Below the pieces are notes generated by a model. The model ran no database searches. It was not told where the DNA came from and worked only from the letters and a program-made list of their open reading frames with translations. The translations under genes were made by a program, and so were the position numbers. From Rhopalosiphum padi (lineage: Eukaryota > Arthropoda > Insecta > Hemiptera > Aphididae): a stretch of DNA of 64,000 bases. The stretch is from contig NC_083600.1 of NCBI RefSeq assembly GCF_020882245.1, positions 23,560,001 through 23,624,000 on the forward strand, given 5' to 3'. This document shows positions 63,776 to 64,000 of this stretch, piece after piece. Each line of letters begins with the position of its first letter. Position 1 is the first letter of the stretch.

Positions 63776-64000
63776 ACGCATAGATTTTAAACATATTATT
63801 TAAAAAAAGCTTGTTATATAGGCAAGCTTCGTGATATTAGACTTTTATAAAACAAAATAAAATGGTTACAAAATCCAAACTACAATTTAAGTTAAAACAA
63901 ATACAATATCAACTAGTTGGCAATATAGTTTAAAATTATATCATTTAATATAATAATATTACTTATTAGTTATAAATTTCCTGATTACATTAAGATTATA

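Larger units (their letters stand above)
61730..64000. other. Intron or upstream region of the pipe-like gene, right edge of window
   Basis: No exon is visible. It contains two MITE-like elements (62558-62693 and 63705-63775) and AT-rich spacer. As the pipe-like gene lacks its 5' exons, this is most likely an intron running past the window. Confidence 0.5.

Noticed and set aside
1..64000. tRNA, rRNA and CRISPR signals
   Set aside because: No cloverleaf B-box phrase, rRNA core or spaced direct-repeat array was seen; the tandem arrays present are AT-rich simple repeats.

Overview
The window looks like nuclear DNA of an aphid (Hemiptera). It is very AT-rich, its genes are split by GT-AG introns, and there is almost no bacterial-style gene packing. 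The genes are animal orthologues, and the long non-coding tracts carry many short transposon relics. The aphid assignment is inferred from gene content, base composition and repeat style; no search was run.

Layout. (1) 1-699: 3' end of a divergent O-GlcNAc transferase paralogue. (2) 700-6600: repeats, including a degenerate non-LTR retrotransposon tail (minus), a Helitron-like repeat and a broken FLYWCH/MULE transposase gene (plus). (3) 6605-14478: a complete seven-exon thymidine phosphorylase gene, 443 aa, all splice phases consistent. Its first intron holds a MULE transposon (7808-10131) with terminal inverted repeats and a perfect 8-bp target-site duplication. Its fourth intron holds a 164-bp hAT-type MITE. 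(4) 17024-21276, minus: an eight-exon WSD-type (wax ester synthase/DGAT) acyltransferase, 654 aa. Its active-site motif reads HRxxxDW instead of HHxxxDG. A likely non-coding first exon and promoter lie near 30.6 kb. (5) 30.7-38.7 kb: gene-poor and repeat-rich. (6) 38776-40763, minus: a PIAS/Su(var)2-10 SUMO E3 ligase in two coding exons, with a likely 5'UTR exon at 43.5 kb. (7) 46445-51036, plus: a 13-coding-exon ZC3H18-like CCCH zinc-finger protein, 828 aa, with two candidate first exons. (8) 54730-61729, minus: the last five exons of a pipe/HS2ST-type 2-O-sulfotransferase whose 5' exons are outside the window. A decayed tandem copy of its last two exons lies at about 51387-52090. Two isolated, unassigned terminal exons (52700-52822 plus, 53788-53975 minus) sit between the two copies. 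(9) 61.7-64 kb: non-coding, with two small MITE-like elements, one of them 71 bp with a perfect 8-bp duplication.

The genes do not form a pathway. They are unrelated housekeeping or regulatory genes: nucleoside salvage, lipid esterification, SUMOylation, nuclear RNA processing and glycan sulfation. I found no clearly new biological system. The items most worth checking are the MULE insertion with its duplication, the altered catalytic motifs of the acyltransferase and OGT paralogue, the pipe-like exon duplication, and the two orphan exons.
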